DNA of 64,000 nt, taken from positions 26,141,260-26,205,259 of the forward strand of contig NC_065530.1 in the NCBI RefSeq assembly GCF_020184175.1, written 5' to 3'. Positions within the stretch are counted from its first letter, which is position 1. Each line of letters opens with the position of its first letter. The notes beneath the pieces were generated by a model. The model worked only from the letters and a program-made list of their open reading frames with translations, was not told where the DNA came from and did no database searches. Source of the stretch: Aphis gossypii (taxonomy: Eukaryota > Arthropoda > Insecta > Hemiptera > Aphididae). This document shows positions 41,244-54,100 of this stretch, in pieces. The translations under genes were made by a program, and so were the position numbers.

Positions 41244-44143
41244 TGATTGGTCATCTTTAAGTCAAAAGATGGGTCCATTGCGCGATCTTCAGCAGGTATA
41301 CCTTTTAATATTGCGTCACAATTGCTGGCCCATTTCCTTAGATTGAACCCTCCTTTACGTAATAAGGATATTAATTGACGTTGAAGTTCTAGCACAACCC
41401 TTTCTGTATCAGCTCCTGCCACAATATCGTCAACATATGTAGATGTAACTAACAGATTTTTTGCCAGAGGAAATTCATTTCCGCAATCTGAATCTAATTG
41501 GCGTAAACATCTGATTACCAAATATGGAGCTGCATTGACACCGTACGTTATTGCACATAGTTCGTATTCTTTGACTTCCTCATTGGGCGAATTTCTCCAA
41601 AGTAAATGTTGATACGCACAATCTGCATCATTGACTCGGATCTGCCCGTACATCTTTTCAATGTCGGCAATGAATAAATATTTGTAAAAACGACTTTGAA
41701 GTAGTATATCCGTAATATTACTCTGTAATTTTGACCCGGTTGCCAAGCAGTCGTTCAATACAAACCCAGATGACGACTTAGCCGACGCATCAAATACTAC
41801 CCGAATTTTCATCTTACCGTTTTTCCGTTTGACTACTGCGTGATGCGGGATAAAATATTTTTCTGGTTTATCAGCTGCGCGTATGTGACCTAATAAAAGA
41901 TATTCATTCATGAAACAACGATACGCGGAATATAGTTCAGGGTCTTTAGCTAAGCGGCGTTCAATATTAAGCAACCGGTTTAATGCCATGGTACGCGAGG
42001 AACCAAGACCACTTGGTGTAATCAAATCTTGCTTTGAATTACATTGTACGTTAATTGTAGATCGAAAAGGGAGAGCAACACAAAACCTGCCTGATGTGTC
42101 CCGTGACACTGTTTTGCAAAACCACTCTTCGCATCGTTCGTCTTCTGTTGTGGACTGTGTTTGAACTATCGGCTCTTCAATCCTGCAAAATTGTTGCAAA
42201 GTCTCATTCATAACTGGTACCGTACTAATCGTTAATGACGTGAGAGATAATGGAGTAGAATCCTTCAATGAACCAACAATTATCCAACCAAGGTTTGTGT
42301 GCATTGCTGAAGGTAATCCAGGTGTATGAATAATGTCAGTTCTAGGTTGCAAAATCATCGGATATAAATCACCACCTATCAGCATGTCAACGGTACCGGG
42401 ACGATCAAATTCTGGATCGGCTAGTACTAGGTGTTGATAGCGTGTGCGAACGGTGACAGGAAGTGAACATGTTGGTATTAATCCAGTGATTTGGGATAAT
42501 ATGATAACATTGTCTGCCTTAAAACATGGTTGCTCTGACTGAAGAGGGAAAAAATCACACTGAGTAACTCCTTTAACCTTGGAAACTGGTTGTTGAGAAA
42601 GGCCAACCACTTTTACGTGACTTTTGCTACATTTGAGACCGAGTCTGTTGGCACAATCCGCTGTGATAGCTGAAACTTGTGACCCACTATCTAATAAAAT
42701 TCTGATCTGATGCATAGCACCTGCGTTATCTTGTACCCGAATAACGGCAGTCCCTAATACTACAGTTGTTTGTGTTGATATAGTACCTGCGAATACAGTA
42801 TTATTTTCAACTGGTTCGGACGTAGTGGCCTGAACAATTGTATTTTCCTTCTGCGTCACCTCACTGTTATTCGTTACACCAAAACTTTCCAGATGTAACA
42901 GTGTGTTATGACGACCTTCACATTTCTTGCATGTAAAAACGGTAGTACAAGAGCTAGCATTATGTCCAAGTTTTAAGCATATAAAACATAAACTGTTGTC
43001 ACTCACAAACTTACGCCGCGCCGTAACTGGTTTGCGCTTAAATGAGAAACAACGATGAATTTGATGTTCATGTTGACAGAATGGACACTTTGATGCAGTA
43101 GATGAAGTTGAAATTGTCAATGAAGTTTTGCCAGGAAGCCCACCTTGTGTCTTCTTATTATTACCTTTAAAGGTGTTATCCTGTTTTTCGTTAGTTCCAA
43201 CTGAGGTTCCAATATTTTCTAAGATTTTGCATCTCTTTTCTACAAATTTTAATAGCATATCTAAACTAGGTACTTCACTTTGTTCGATGCTAGCTTCGAA
43301 AAGTCTCCTGGTCTCTGTATCAATTACCCGGGCCCCGATGTGAAACAAGATAAAACCAGCCAAATCTTGAACACCAAGTGCTTTAATAGCCGAGACATTT
43401 TCGGTAAATACGTGAACAAATGAAGATAGTGACGACAATGATTCTTTCTTCAAAGGCACAAATGAAAATAGTTTATCAATATGTGCAGAAGCTATTAACC
43501 GTTGATTCTCAAATGATTGTTTTAATGCGTCCCAAGCTATGACATAATTATCAGCCGTCAACGGAATGGCTTTCACCACTGCTAGCGCTGGACCGGACAA
43601 GCTTAGAATTAAAAAATGATAACGTTGAATGTTGGAAATATCAGGGTTGTCATGAACTAGTGATTGAAACATGTCCCGAAATGATACCCAATCAAGTACA
43701 TTACCATCAAATTTTGGTAATTCAATTTTTGGGAGCACAACAGGCTGAGCTATTTGTCTTGCACCAGTAGAAACATTATTAGTAGCAACAACATTAACCG
43801 AAGCGTTATGGAAGCCAGTAGCAATGAGTTGAATATTTGCACATATCTCTTCCATAGCGTCAGTGACTTCAGAATCAACCGTTTCAAACTCGCCTACATT
43901 ATCCGAATCAACAAGAGCATTTAATACTGCTTGTTGTGCTAACTCAAATTGATCAGTGAACCGTTTCAATGACAAGTAATGAGCTTCAAACAATGCGCGA
44001 AGTTCGACATTCATTTTAGCTTCCTCGCCTATAGTATTTATTTTCTTAATTGACCGTAACGATGCATCCCGCGATGCACGAGCACGAATTAACGACCGTT
44101 TATTTTCAACATTGTCCGAGTCTTGACGCTTAGGCCTTCCCAT
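41240..44143 (-). CDS. BEL/Pao gag-protease-reverse transcriptase frame, 967 residues, broken at its end
   Basis: The frame opens with ATG about 80 bases after the primer site and encodes a gag region, then enzymes. A coiled N-terminal segment (residues ~1-130) precedes a DUF1759-type gag domain (~136-300, with P-K-F-D-G and W-x-x-F motifs). Zinc-binding motifs follow: C-x2-C-x3-H-x4-C at 353-365 and C-x2-C-x4-H-x4-C at 386-399, with another C-x2-C at 405-408. A retropepsin-like (DUF1758) protease has its catalytic Asp in D-S-G-S at 485-488. The reverse transcriptase contains R-V-V-F-D-A-S and the Y-V-D-D active site at 903-906. The frame ends by a frameshift just before the conserved L-H-W segment, which continues in the next frame. 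The protein is described as found; activity of the enzymes in this copy is not known. Confidence 0.93.
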   Translation of the reverse strand: MGRPKRQDSDNVENKRSLIRARASRDASLRSIKKINTIGEEAKMNVELRALFEAHYLSLKRFTDQFELAQQAVLNALVDSDNVGEFETVDSEVTDAMEEICANIQLIATGFHNASVNVVATNNVSTGARQIAQPVVLPKIELPKFDGNVLDWVSFRDMFQSLVHDNPDISNIQRYHFLILSLSGPALAVVKAIPLTADNYVIAWDALKQSFENQRLIASAHIDKLFSFVPLKKESLSSLSSFVHVFTENVSAIKALGVQDLAGFILFHIGARVIDTETRRLFEASIEQSEVPSLDMLLKFVEKRCKILENIGTSVGTNEKQDNTFKGNNKKTQGGLPGKTSLTISTSSTASKCPFCQHEHQIHRCFSFKRKPVTARRKFVSDNSLCFICLKLGHNASSCTTVFTCKKCEGRHNTLLHLESFGVTNNSEVTQKENTIVQATTSEPVENNTVFAGTISTQTTVVLGTAVIRVQDNAGAMHQIRILLDSGSQVSAITADCANRLGLKCSKSHVKVVGLSQQPVSKVKGVTQCDFFPLQSEQPCFKADNVIILSQITGLIPTCSLPVTVRTRYQHLVLADPEFDRPGTVDMLIGGDLYPMILQPRTDIIHTPGLPSAMHTNLGWIIVGSLKDSTPLSLTSLTISTVPVMNETLQQFCRIEEPIVQTQSTTEDERCEEWFCKTVSRDTSGRFCVALPFRSTINVQCNSKQDLITPSGLGSSRTMALNRLLNIERRLAKDPELYSAYRCFMNEYLLLGHIRAADKPEKYFIPHHAVVKRKNGKMKIRVVFDASAKSSSGFVLNDCLATGSKLQSNITDILLQSRFYKYLFIADIEKMYGQIRVNDADCAYQHLLWRNSPNEEVKEYELCAITYGVNAAPYLVIRCLRQLDSDCGNEFPLAKNLLVTSTYVDDIVAGADTERVVLELQRQLISLLRKGGFNLRKWASNCDAILKGIPAEDRAMDPSFDLKMTNQ

Positions 44144-44220
44144 ATTAACCGGTTTTTAAGGAATAAAAGAGCAAGCAAGACAAGACGGAGAAATTAATTA
44201 ATTAAAAATTACATAAAATT

Positions 44221-44238
44221 ATCCGGATCGAAGGTCCA
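44221..44238 (-). other. Primer-binding site, probably for tRNA-Tyr
   Basis: Two bases after the 5' LTR the minus strand reads TGGACCTTCGATCCGGAT, an 18-base match-type site starting with TGG as expected for pairing with a tRNA CCA end. Its complement resembles the 3' end of insect tRNA-Tyr, whose acceptor stem reads ATCGAAGG before the discriminator base and CCA. The discriminator position appears to differ (T rather than A). The tRNA assignment is from memory; the site itself is clear. Confidence 0.7.
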
Positions 44239-44240
44239 AA

Positions 44241-45152
44241 TGTTTAGTGCGAAATCCGGTTAAAGTTAACACGGTATAACTCAACTAAATTTAAAAAGCT
44301 GGATGCTAGGTAATATAGGTATTAAAATAACAACTAGATATTTAAAAACTAGTGGACTGTATTAATAGACATTTTCAAACAATAAAATAATAATAACATA
44401 TGTATATAACATAAGAGAACTTAAATAACTATGTTAGTCCTAAACAAAATTACATATGCAGTGTAATGATTATAATAATAACAAAATATACAGTATCACG
44501 AATATGATAATAATAAGATTGATAAGATTTGATAACAATTGTTATCAACAAACAATATAATATTAAAGAAAGGGGGTAAGATACATCTGACCTGGTCGTC
44601 GTATTTATCCCAAAGGCGACCTGTTCACCACTTTCACGTCAGTGGACTCAGCAGATCGGCGCTCGCTCCGAACGGATACCAGTCACAAATCACTACGTAT
44701 TACCGAAATAGCGGCGAACAAAAAAACAGGCGCTTATGTTCCGGTAACAGGCAACGGCGGACGGCTACGACCCGCGCGACACAACAACGCGACGTAGTAT
44801 AATATAATAGGGCTACAGACCCGCGCGACCCAACGACGCGGCGTAGTATAATATAATAAGGCTACACACGCGAGACAACGGTATAAGGGCTGCCTTGGGT
44901 ATAACAGACGGCATTATGCAACGCCTGTACAAAATACCTAGAAGGCAAGCCACACGTGCTACGCGGCACCACAAAAGAAAAGAAAAGGGCGACGGAGAGC
45001 CGGAGCACGCACACAACAACGCTACGACAATGGCGACAACAACGTGGTTTTTAACGACCAGTGCCATGACAATTAGGTCTTGGGAGACGCGGGCGCAGGG
45101 GGAATCAGTGTCCCCACCGTCTGGCAACACTGACAAATATCTGGTCCGAACA
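44241..45152 (-). repeat. 5' LTR of the BEL/Pao element (right-hand copy)
   Basis: This is a 912-bp terminal repeat, offset 4721 bp from the other copy with the same length and, by line-by-line reading, the same sequence. On the minus strand it begins TGTTCGGACC and ends GCACTAAACA. It carries the promoter expected for the element, though I could not single out a TATA box with confidence. About half of it is GC-rich and contains two imperfect ~48-bp tandem units (44763-44859) and a perfect 20-bp palindrome (44529-44548). Confidence 0.93.
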
Positions 45153-45157
45153 ATTAT
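45153..45157. repeat. Target-site duplication, right copy (ATTAT)
   Basis: ATTAT directly follows the right LTR end and matches the five bases before the left LTR. Confidence 0.88.
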
Positions 45158-48100
45158 TCTAGTCCATACACCTTCATCTCATAGCTAAGGGTACCTCGTT
45201 ACGTAGTCAGCCACACACACACTACATCACTACATCAACATCCACAGACTGGCTATAATTTCCATATAAATACTATGAACAAATTTATGAAACAACCATA
45301 ACATCTAAATCATCTTACTTACAATCTTGTCACATTATTACCAGAACATTGTCAAATATCTAAACTCCAAATTTTTATCTTAAAAGTAGTCTTGCTATAG
45401 ATGCTCCCTTCTATCACATCACCTCATATTGTTATTTATTTTTTTTTTTTTTACAACATATAATTTTCTCATTTTTTATAAAATACAAATGCTAATTCTT
45501 TTCTTATTTTTAAATTAAATATATATACCTGTATGTATATATGCATGTCTAATGCCTATTACTCTGGTAAAAAGTACTATGTTATTTTTTTTTATCAGGA
45601 TTGTTGTATAAGTTTAAGTACGTTTAAAAATAAATATTTTGATAATTTTATTAATATAATATTGTAAAATAACTTATTTAATGTTTCAAAAATCTCGAAT
45701 TCTGCAAAACATTTATAAATGCTATTATATAATCTACTTTATAGTAGAATTTGAAATCCATGCAAACAAGTTGTTGGAATTCAGTAAATGTATAAAAATT
45801 ACAACATCGTATATGTCTTATTACATTATTGCAAGAAATTCTTGAATACTTGAATAGAATAATCTAACTCATTTTTATTTTGAATGAAATTCATTATTAA
45901 TTTTCGTCGTCATTAGTCTTTGTGAAAATATGTAAATGTCAACTTTAAACATATTTATTATTATACTTCATATATAAATTGGAATTAAGAATAATATGAC
46001 GTATAAACATGCAAATATGAAAAGAAAAATGAGCACCAAAAGTTAATTTAAGCAACACGGTGATTTAATTAAAACCATTTTTCTTTACGTAGAAAAGAAT
46101 AAAAAATATTATTTCTAACAAAATAGTCGTCATTAAATTTATAAAATACTAAGAAAACAAGAATATTCTACGAAAAAAATTAAAAATATATTATCCTGGT
46201 TATTCGGATTATTGTGGTAAAATATTACGCATCACAATAATAAAATGATTATGTAGGTAGGTACTAAATATTGTAGAATCGATTGGCTAAAATTTGATTT
46301 TTGTAGTTGACTTTAAACTCAATATCAAAAAATTGTTATTTTTTCAGTAATTTTAAAATATTCGTTCTAGTTAATACCTGTATTAAAATGCATATAAAAT
46401 AAATAAATATATTATAATATATTTAATATATTAAAATACATAATGCTGTATTTTTTCGACGACGTAATTTTGTAAATGAAAAAAAAGTGAACCCACTTTA
46501 ATCAATTGATATAAATACACTAAAAGTTTTTATTATTAAATTAGTTCAGTCGAGTCACTGGAGTGAATAAATTATAGCTTTGATATATTTACACTGAGTT
46601 AATACGAAAAGTATGTTTTTAACAAATCATTCCATTTTTAAATGGAATAAGATCTAGGTAAGCATTATACTCATAACTACATACCACGTTGAATTTTATA
46701 TTATAAATTAATTAATTTTACTGATACACTATTGAACATAATGTTTCACAAATAATGTTAATTGGGTAATAGATAATAATTTTATGTACAAAATATTGAC
46801 TTTTAAGACACATAAAAGTAATACTTAAAAAACTGTACTTAAATTACTAAAACGAGATTTACTTATAAATACCATTATTGTTACTGGATATAAGTACTTA
46901 TATTATAATGTAAAATATTAGCTTTTTAGTAAAACAATAAATTAATTTTATTAAATGTATACATAAATTATTATATGGCAGGTATGGCATTGTATACACA
47001 TACAAACATGAACTAATAATAAATTGATTGTCACTCCATAAATACTATGCAACATTAACAAGTAATAAAATATAAATAAACTTGGTAACTGAATTTTAAA
47101 TATTATTAAATACAATTAAATATGCCATTGCCAATTTTTTTAACGCGGCTCACTTGATTTATTTATTTTTTTGTTTTTATTTGATATTCATTCTTCATTG
47201 ACTAGTATATTAATACATTCCAAACTTTTTCAGACAAAATATTTACACCGTATACATTTCCAACGTTTCAATTAGTATTCTTTTAAAAAAATAAATAAAT
47301 AATACTAAAAAATAAATTGTGTCTCTAGATTCTTCTGTTTCAAGTTATTTAGCCTAATTCAAATCAGTGAGACTTAAAAAACATCAAATAAATAAAATTA
47401 ATTGTAATAAGATTAATTATTTCTGTAATCAAGAAAGTAAACCGCATCGGCCTGAATTAGCAGTAATTCAAATAAATTCAAATAAATATAACATATTGAA
47501 TAAAAAACGTGAAACAAAAACCAGTTTTTTATAACCAAAAGATGTAACAATTTTATTTTGTTAAGCTGTAAATATTTTACTAGTATTAAAATATAGTACA
47601 TAAAATATACAGCTGAAATTATAGACAATATAAATACTGTGTCTACAGAGTCTAAGATCTAGGAATTCGTTACGATTGGAGCACCTCCAAAAATATTGGT
47701 CTAGTTCCATTTATTTTATGGACAGGTACTAGGTATGTTAAATGTTTGGTTAGGTGAACCAAAGTTTATAGTTTACTCTCTAGTGTATAGTTGTGTAAGA
47801 TCAACGAGAGCACTGCCACATCTAACTAACCATAAAATATAAACTATGATCATAACTAAATAAACTACAATATGTAAAATTGTGTGCTTTAATACTTTGT
47901 ATAGCAAAAGTATAACATGTTTTGCACTACTTTCTATATATGTTTAAACTTTTAAGTCGGATGAAATATTGTATTTAATAACGAAATACATAAATAAGTT
48001 TACTTTTTTCAAATATTTATTATTACTACACTTTACTTTTGCAAGTTATTTTTTTTAAAAAATTTTGTTTAAGTTTATTAAATATATAATAATTTAAGAA

Positions 48101-51100
48101 ATCTCTTTAAAAAATGTATGTCGTTTAAAACTTATTCTACTGATTTTAAATTTAAATTACTCTGGATAAGATAAAACTTTGCTACAACAAAACATAATAC
48201 CATTTGATTGTTTATGTCCAAAACACTAAATGAACATAAAACATGTGTCACATTCAAAAGATGACTTATGTTTATATAAGTACCTGCCTACCTACCTAAT
48301 AGTTCGAGTATAATAAAGGTATGACATTAATTTTAAATGGTTAAGTATGACAGTATGTTTTACAAATATATTTATTATACTATAAATATGAATGATTAAT
48401 AATACATATTTAAGAGTAAATAAATTTAATTATAAAAAGTAATAATAATACAATTATTTTGGTGCAACTATGTAAGTGAAATAAAAATAAAATATTATTG
48501 CACCGCAACTTTTGTCACTTTCTTTGACTTTTGATGAAAAGTTTAAGTGTCGTCTTCTTTAGTTGTCGAATGAAGATTTTTATGTGTAATAAAGTTTACG
48601 ATTTTTTATTAGTTCAACAAAAAGGTTTTATACTTAAAATTCACTCTCAAAACTTACAGTCGAAAAATACATGGTTGTGTTTATATAATATTCAACGGTT
48701 GAAACATTCATTCAACAGAATTAAATTATAATCAAAGACTTTTGAATGACTATGAAAAAAAAAACATTGAAACGGTTATATGGTTTTTCTGATAATATTA
48801 TTTATTATTTAATGACACCCTTTCTTATACACCTACATAGCTTACAGTTCAATAATCTCAATGAATAATAATAATATAATTTATGAATTTTCTTTAGTTA
48901 ATAGTTAAGGACGAACATCATTATAAGTTCCACTCGACTATAATCATATTATTATTAAAGAATTAAAAATTGTGTATAATACTATAATATCAAATAATAA
49001 TCTTGGAAGACAATTATTGTTCATATTATAGTAAAAAGCAACTAGGAAAATAAATAACTAATGGATAATGAACGAAAGAGATGATTAAAAAATATTTATT
49101 TGACTTGTAAAAAAAGTATTAATATTAGAAATTAGTGTTTTTTGTGTAGTATTTATTTTACTACAAAATGTTAATCAAACTTTGTATGTTTATAACTTTT
49201 TTTCAACAGCATTGCGATGTAGAAAATTAATTTTAAATTATGCATTTTATTTTAGTTACCAATATTCAATCGTTATGTAAAATAATATCATTAAACATTG
49301 AAACGTGAATCAAAATAAACACAATATATTATAAACGAACAATATCATCCAAAAAGCGTATGCGATATTGAAATGAGTTTTATTCCATTTTTTTACAATA
49401 ATATTAATAAATAGTAAGTTAGTACGATAATTTTAGATTAACATACCTATATTAATAGAACATAATTATTATATTTAAGTAAAATATAATTATTTCATAA
49501 CTATTTGACGTTATTTAACAACATCAAAAACATAAGTTTAATAATGTATAATTAATGATATAACATTTATTTTTTATTAAATCATCATAGATTATATAAA
49601 AATGTAATAGGTGTATAGCTTAATAAAATAAATTGCAATACCCTCATGTTACACCTTACAATTTATTTAGAGTTTCATACAATGTTAACTAATTCTGTTC
49701 TCTAAAAGAAAGAAATTGGCGAGAAAATCTTTGAAAATCAGTGCCAAATAACGTATAAAAATGATTGTAAACCACAAAACCTTGAGAAAAAAATATATTG
49801 TAGAGTAGACAAAAACAAATTGGCACGGTTACGGTAAAAAGTAAAAACTGACAAGATTTGTTATAGAAAAGCCATTGATTTTTCTGTTATAAAATTAAAT
49901 TAAAGCCATTTTTTAAACTTCAATGTATAATATATAAATACTATAATATAGTATACATACTATTATATAAATGTATAAATATATTGGTAGGTTTATTGAA
50001 TTTTATGTACATAATTACCTAAAATTATTGTGATAAAATTAATACCATTAATGCTGATTGATCTTTGTACGTTTTATATTAATATTTAATTTAATCATTT
50101 TTACCCTAATTTAATTGTTTATGTAGAATTTACTAATACTAATTATTCTTTGAATATTGTAGATTATATTATAGTTTACTATTTACTAGCAGTACAGACG
50201 CCAGTGAAATTGCAAACAAATAAAAAACTGAGAAGTAGGGATAGTGTAGGTTTTGAATAAACTTACTCGTCATTGAGTAAGTATTGAATGTGTTAAAATT
50301 GAATTTAATGATAAATCATTGTATACGAACTAATTCTTAATGGAAACAGTCTGTAAGTATATATTTCAAAGGGATTTTTCATTAATTATATATATTACAA
50401 TTTATTAGTAATTTATTTTTCTATTAGAAATACGGTTGACTAGACTAATTTTAACAAATTATAATATTTTATCATATATTATTTTTATATGAATAACATA
50501 AAACAGTGTAAATATGTTTGTTGTATAAATAGCTTAAGATTATCCTAAATATTTTGAAAGTTTCACTGTGTATATTATATATAATAAAATAATAAACATG
50601 TTATGGTAAAACGTTTCAAGTATACCAACGATTAATATATTTTTTATTGTAACATAATAAAATCGTTGTTATATGTTTAAATATTCAATGTAATCAGAAT
50701 ATAAACCACAAACGCTTATAAAAAAGAAATTGTGACTATTCAATATTTTTTAATTACAATACCAATAATTTATGAGAAACCTAGTATTATTACTAATTTA
50801 AAAAAGGATGGCAGATACAAAAAAATATATAAATTAATTCATGTATCACCTCACTCAAAATCTAAAATAATAAAAGAAATAATTATAACTTCAAACAAAT
50901 TTAATTTGTATTGTTAATTATAAGATAACATTAGCTCAATATTCCTCCTGTTTTTTGTTTTAACACTCAATTTCTGTGACTAAAATTTATAGTAACATAC
51001 TAAATCAAAAATAAAAATAAAAAGTTTTAATACTTACAAAATTGTTAATTGATTTAGTTCAATAAACTGTTTACTTTCGTTCAATTTTATATTAAATAGA

Positions 51101-54100
51101 TATGATTCTTTGGCATACTTTTGTAATATGTTTTTATTCAGTTCAACTTTAAACTTTGAGAAGATTTACTTCTTTTATACATTAACTACAATTGCATTTC
51201 AAGTTTCAATATTAAAGTTCATATTTACTGAATACATTATTAAAGTTTTTCAAGTACAACCTAGTTTTTATTTATTTCAGTCGAACTACGCATAGCCTAT
51301 TGTAACTATCTGATACCGCTCGAACTTATTCTATAAAAATCATAGTAGTCAAGTGTTAGAAATGTTTATGTTTTCTACTTAAGCTTTTTTAGTACAAATT
51401 TTTAAACGACCTTCTTAAAATTTCTTTAAATCTAATAAATTCTTACACATCATATTACTTATCGTTAATTCGATTTTTAATCTAACTTCTGGAAAAGTCA
51501 AAAGTATAATTAACTCATTATATATTTTATAGTTTATACCTAAACTAAATAAATTAAAAAATAACACTAGCTATATTTTATCGGTTTTTGTTTATTATAA
51601 CATTTGAAATAGAACTTAAAATATGATTTAAGTCATCTAAAACATTTTCTTTAGTAATATAATTACCTTTAAAAAAATTGTTTATTTTACGTAATAGATA
51701 GTATTGATTGTATTTATAAACCAAATAATTATATTTTAAAAGCACAAAGATATCTAATTATTCATTTAGTTGTAAATTAGTTTTACTTTGAAATTATAAA
51801 TACAGAAAGTTGAATTATTTTATAAAAAAAAAAAAACATTTATTATTTATAAACAAGAATACTTTTAACCTTTCTCACTTAAAGATCGATTTTTTTCTAA
51901 GTGACCTAAATTGTACATTTTGATTATAACTTTCTAACAAAAATAACATTATAATTGTAAGTATGGAAATTTCAACTTGAATAGGTTGTATTGAATAAAC
52001 TGTATAAGCTTCACAACTTTTTAAACACAGTATAATAAATTTTTAGAAATCGATAACTATCACGTTCGAATTTAGTTTACTAACATGCTTTTGTGAACGT
52101 AATCTAAAAGCAACTATCTATTCAACAATTAATATTTTTTATTTTATATTAAGCAACTAGTAATTAGTGACTAAGAAATACAAGTTTTAAATTGTATAAA
52201 ATGTTAATACCACATGCCCAACTTGAGGAACTTATACAACAGTAAAATAAATCTTATTCAGATGTCACTAATGCCAGAACAACACTTTAGAAAATACCAA
52301 CACCAACACCAACATTGAACAAAAAATTGATGAAATTAAAGAACAATTTAATAAAAGAAAATAAAATATAAAATTTAAATATTAGGAATTATAAAATTAG
52401 CAAATAATTACGCAATTGATAACTTAAAATGTTAAAAAATAAATAAATAAAAAATATTTTTTAACCGTAAATAATATTTATATTTTAAGTTTCAAATTAC
52501 CTTACTTAATATCCTTTTATCCTATATAATGATATATTAGTTTATTTAATAAAGTTACGTAATCTTTTAGTATAGCGTTGTGAATAAGGTTTATAAAAAG
52601 AAAACAATATTATATATTATAACAGTATTTTCAAATAATCCAAATGTCTTATTGCCAGATAAAATCAATACATTTGAAAATACCTAGCGGAAGCGAAAAA
52701 CCTCTTCACTCCGCCTTATCAAGCATGACAGTCGTGTCGTAGAAATTATTTATTTTAAAACTTCCTTGAAACTATTCTGATGAATTGATTTTAAAGTCTA
52801 GTAAAGTTCAAAATCTTTCATTTTTGTGGTGGATAATAATATATTTAATCTCTAGTAAAAAAAGAATATAACCCGGTCATGTGATTTAATCTAAAGTAAT
52901 ATGTGTATATCACACGTGCTCAGAGATAAACCGTTGAAAATTATTTCCTACGAATAACCGATTAAAACATGGCTATAACGCATTTTCATTGTATTTTGCC
53001 ATTACTCACTTCCGGTTTCCTTTTAATTTCATTTTAAAGGGGCTTATTATCTAATAAAAAATTTCTTATAAGCTCCCCTAACAGAAACAAGTCGATGCAT
53101 ATAAAATTCAAACATGAAGCCACGTGAACGGATGTCATTGTGGTAAGGACTTCTATTTGAATACACACGTGCCTACTGCCTACCACTCCGGTAAATCGTC
53201 CAACCATGAAATGGGCATAATATCAATACAAAACTATCAGATATTATAAACACACAAAATATACCACAATTCTATTTTAAATGCTTTTTATTTGTTTAAT
53301 TAAATCGAACAAAGAACTATGCTCATTTCATTATAAATATTACCTATTTTAACGTACACATGCTTACTGCAATTACTGGCTCTTGTCAGTATACATAAAA
53401 TATATTTTTTATAATATTGATTGGTAAACTTGACATACTCTTTATTTCAGATTATTATATTTCTTAAATGTTTGAATTGCTAAATCTTATTAATTGAACA
53501 TATTTTTCTATGTAGCTAAGAGATATATGTAGACTTCATGTAATATTAAACATTTAAAACTATTTTAAGTTTTTATTTTTTAAATAAAATCCCAGACCTT
53601 TTACTTTAAAATTATCATTACCTTATATTTTTTATACTTTTATACCTATCTTATATTCTAAATTTAATGTAATTTAATTTAAAGTTGGTAAAAAAAAATA
53701 TTTCTTTGTATGGAAAAACAAGAACTTATTATTTCAACATTTAATTAATTTTTTAAAATCAGAATTAAAACCAACAAATCAGCAACTTAAATTTTAACAT
53801 AAAAAATTTCTCTTGTTAGTTTTGAAAACCTAAGTAGGTATATGTTATTCATTGTTCAATATGAAAAGAAATCTTTACGTATTAAAATATTCAAATTCCT
53901 AAAAGTAGATATCAACGTTTATTCATAGGTACCGTACAATTCGCTTAGCGTATATTGCTTATGACGTTGTGGCGTTTGAACTCCTGAATGTTGGATGACT
54001 TCAAAATAGATTGTATTCGTAATGAAAATTATACAAAGGAAGTCGTTAAGTATTAAAATATACTATTTATCTAGTCAATTAAAACGGAAATATTTAATTA

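Larger units (their letters stand above)
39520..45152 (-). mobile_element. BEL/Pao LTR retrotransposon, internally deleted, with identical LTRs
   Basis: The element is 5633 bp, bounded by 912-bp direct LTRs that begin TG and end CA, with a 5-bp target duplication ATTAT (39515-39519 and 45153-45157). By eye the two LTRs show no difference, which means a very recent insertion. Reading on the minus strand, the order is 5' LTR (44241-45152), primer-binding site, gag-protease-RT frame, second frame with an RT connection fragment and tail domain, polypurine tract, and 3' LTR (39520-40431). RNase H and the integrase catalytic core are missing and the two frames are separated by a frameshift. The copy is therefore non-autonomous, yet young, which implies trans-mobilisation by an intact relative. 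Domain order and conserved motifs put it in the BEL/Pao superfamily. Confidence 0.93.

Noticed and set aside
41910..43343. Plus-strand frames of 71-84 residues antisense to the gag-pol frame
   Set aside because: Shadows of the retrotransposon coding sequence.
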